Position numbers and translations under genes: made by a program. A stretch of DNA of 23,016 nt, taken from contig JBKHDD010000064.1 of the NCBI GenBank assembly GCA_046541515.1, positions 1 through 23,016 of the forward strand, written 5' to 3'. The notes under the pieces were generated by a model, which had not been told where the DNA came from, searched no databases, and saw nothing but the letters and a program-made list of their open reading frames with translations. This stretch comes from CAYFVR01 sp046541515. GTDB taxonomy: Bacteria > Desulfobacterota > Desulfobacteria > Desulfobacterales > Desulfococcaceae. This document shows positions 22,671 through 23,016 of this stretch, piece after piece; position 1 is the stretch's first letter, and every line of letters starts with the position of its first letter.

Positions 22671-23016
22671 ATGTCCCACTCCCAGCGATTCGGCGATCCC
22701 GCCCCGGAAATCGGATACTTCGGCCACCACGGCGGCAACGGGGGACATTCCATTTGCGATCCGCCTCTTGAAACGAAATCTCCGCATGAAGAAGACCACC
22801 AGCACCCCGAAAATTCCGGAGACCAACCGGATCAGGGCCATGGCCATCACCGCCATCACGACCATGGGGACCATCCGGATCATGGCTGTGGGCGCCACCA
22901 CGGTCATACGCACCCTCACGATCACGGCCATGGGCGCCACCATGACCACGAGCACCATCATGACCATGACCATCATCACGACCATGACCACGGGGACCAT
23001 CATGGCCATGGGCGCC
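22671..23016 (+). CDS. Histidine-rich putative metal-binding protein (3' partial)
   Basis: An open frame runs from ATG 22671 to the right edge without a stop (115 codons visible). After a mixed start (MSHSQRFGDPAPEIG, with one cysteine in SICDPP), it becomes a dense histidine/aspartate/glycine tract from about residue 57 onward with many HH, HDH and HGH units. Such tracts bind nickel, cobalt or zinc in HypB, CbiX-type chelatases, CDF exporters and metal chaperones, but no folded domain is visible, so the family cannot be named. The start is uncertain: the frame is open upstream and only a weak CAGG lies near 22664. The opposite-strand valine/methionine-rich frame is the antisense image of the histidine codons. 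Its position beside tetrapyrrole-metal genes suggests metal supply or storage. Confidence 0.5.
   Translation, partial: MSHSQRFGDPAPEIGYFGHHGGNGGHSICDPPLETKSPHEEDHQHPENSGDQPDQGHGHHRHHDHGDHPDHGCGRHHGHTHPHDHGHGRHHDHEHHHDHDHHHDHDHGDHHGHGR

Noticed and set aside
22536..23009. Minus-strand ORF rich in Met and Val at the right edge
   Set aside because: Its Met/Val repeats are exactly the complement of His/Asp codons in the plus-strand frame and it extends antisense into the nitrilase gene.

Overview
The window is a single-strand (+), very GC-rich, tightly packed stretch of a bacterial chromosome built almost entirely around corrinoid/tetrapyrrole chemistry. Many genes overlap by four bases (ATGA, GTGA or TTGA), and all real genes point the same way. 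The TonB-dependent receptor shows a Gram-negative cell. The anaerobe-style set (nitrogenase-like proteins, radical SAM enzyme, CbiZ) with high GC suggests a Desulfobacterota/deltaproteobacterial anaerobe. That placement is an inference, because no ribosomal or taxonomic marker is present.

Layout. (1) 2-8179: a chelatase operon. It holds the 3' part of a BtuD/FecE-type ABC ATPase with an unusual C-terminal domain, then cobN (large chelatase subunit), a ChlD-like AAA+/VWA subunit and a ChlI AAA+ subunit, each overlapping the next by 4 nt. (2) 8180-9526: a REP-like intergenic hairpin repeat, then cbiZ (adenosylcobinamide amidohydrolase) with a C-terminal extension. (3) 9527-10058: a cobalamin riboswitch with an oversized peripheral insertion, ending in a hairpin that can occlude the btuB ribosome-binding site. 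(4) 10059-16008: btuB receptor, CobO-type corrinoid adenosyltransferase, a TIM-barrel isomerase/epimerase-like protein, a BtuF-like binding protein and a BtuC-like permease. (5) 16027-22581: a 57-residue ORF with a very strong Shine-Dalgarno, a NifH/BchL-like reductase fused to a NifD/NifE-like subunit, a NifK/NifN-like partner, a radical SAM/SPASM protein, and a nitrilase-superfamily protein with a second, apparently dead, nitrilase half. (6) 22671-end: the start of a strongly histidine-rich, probably metal-binding protein.

Working together: riboswitch, BtuB, BtuF, BtuC and the ATPase would take up corrinoids; CbiZ and CobO would salvage and adenosylate them; CobN-ChlD-ChlI would insert a metal into a tetrapyrrole. 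The novel part is the downstream nitrogenase-like module. A three-part chelatase plus a three-part nitrogenase-like reductase is the same pair of machines used in bacteriochlorophyll synthesis (BchHDI plus BchLNB), here placed beside B12 uptake genes. I infer an uncharacterised reductive modification of a tetrapyrrole or corrinoid, or a dedicated metallocofactor, possibly including nickel or cobalt handling by the His-rich protein.

A second theme is a family of GC-rich palindromic repeats sharing the core TCTCCGCGTC or its complement. Three copies sit just after stop codons (near 12112, 18461 and 20946). A fourth (17027-17171) lies inside an open reading frame and encodes the linker that joins the H-like and D-like nitrogenase domains, which suggests a repeat-mediated gene fusion.
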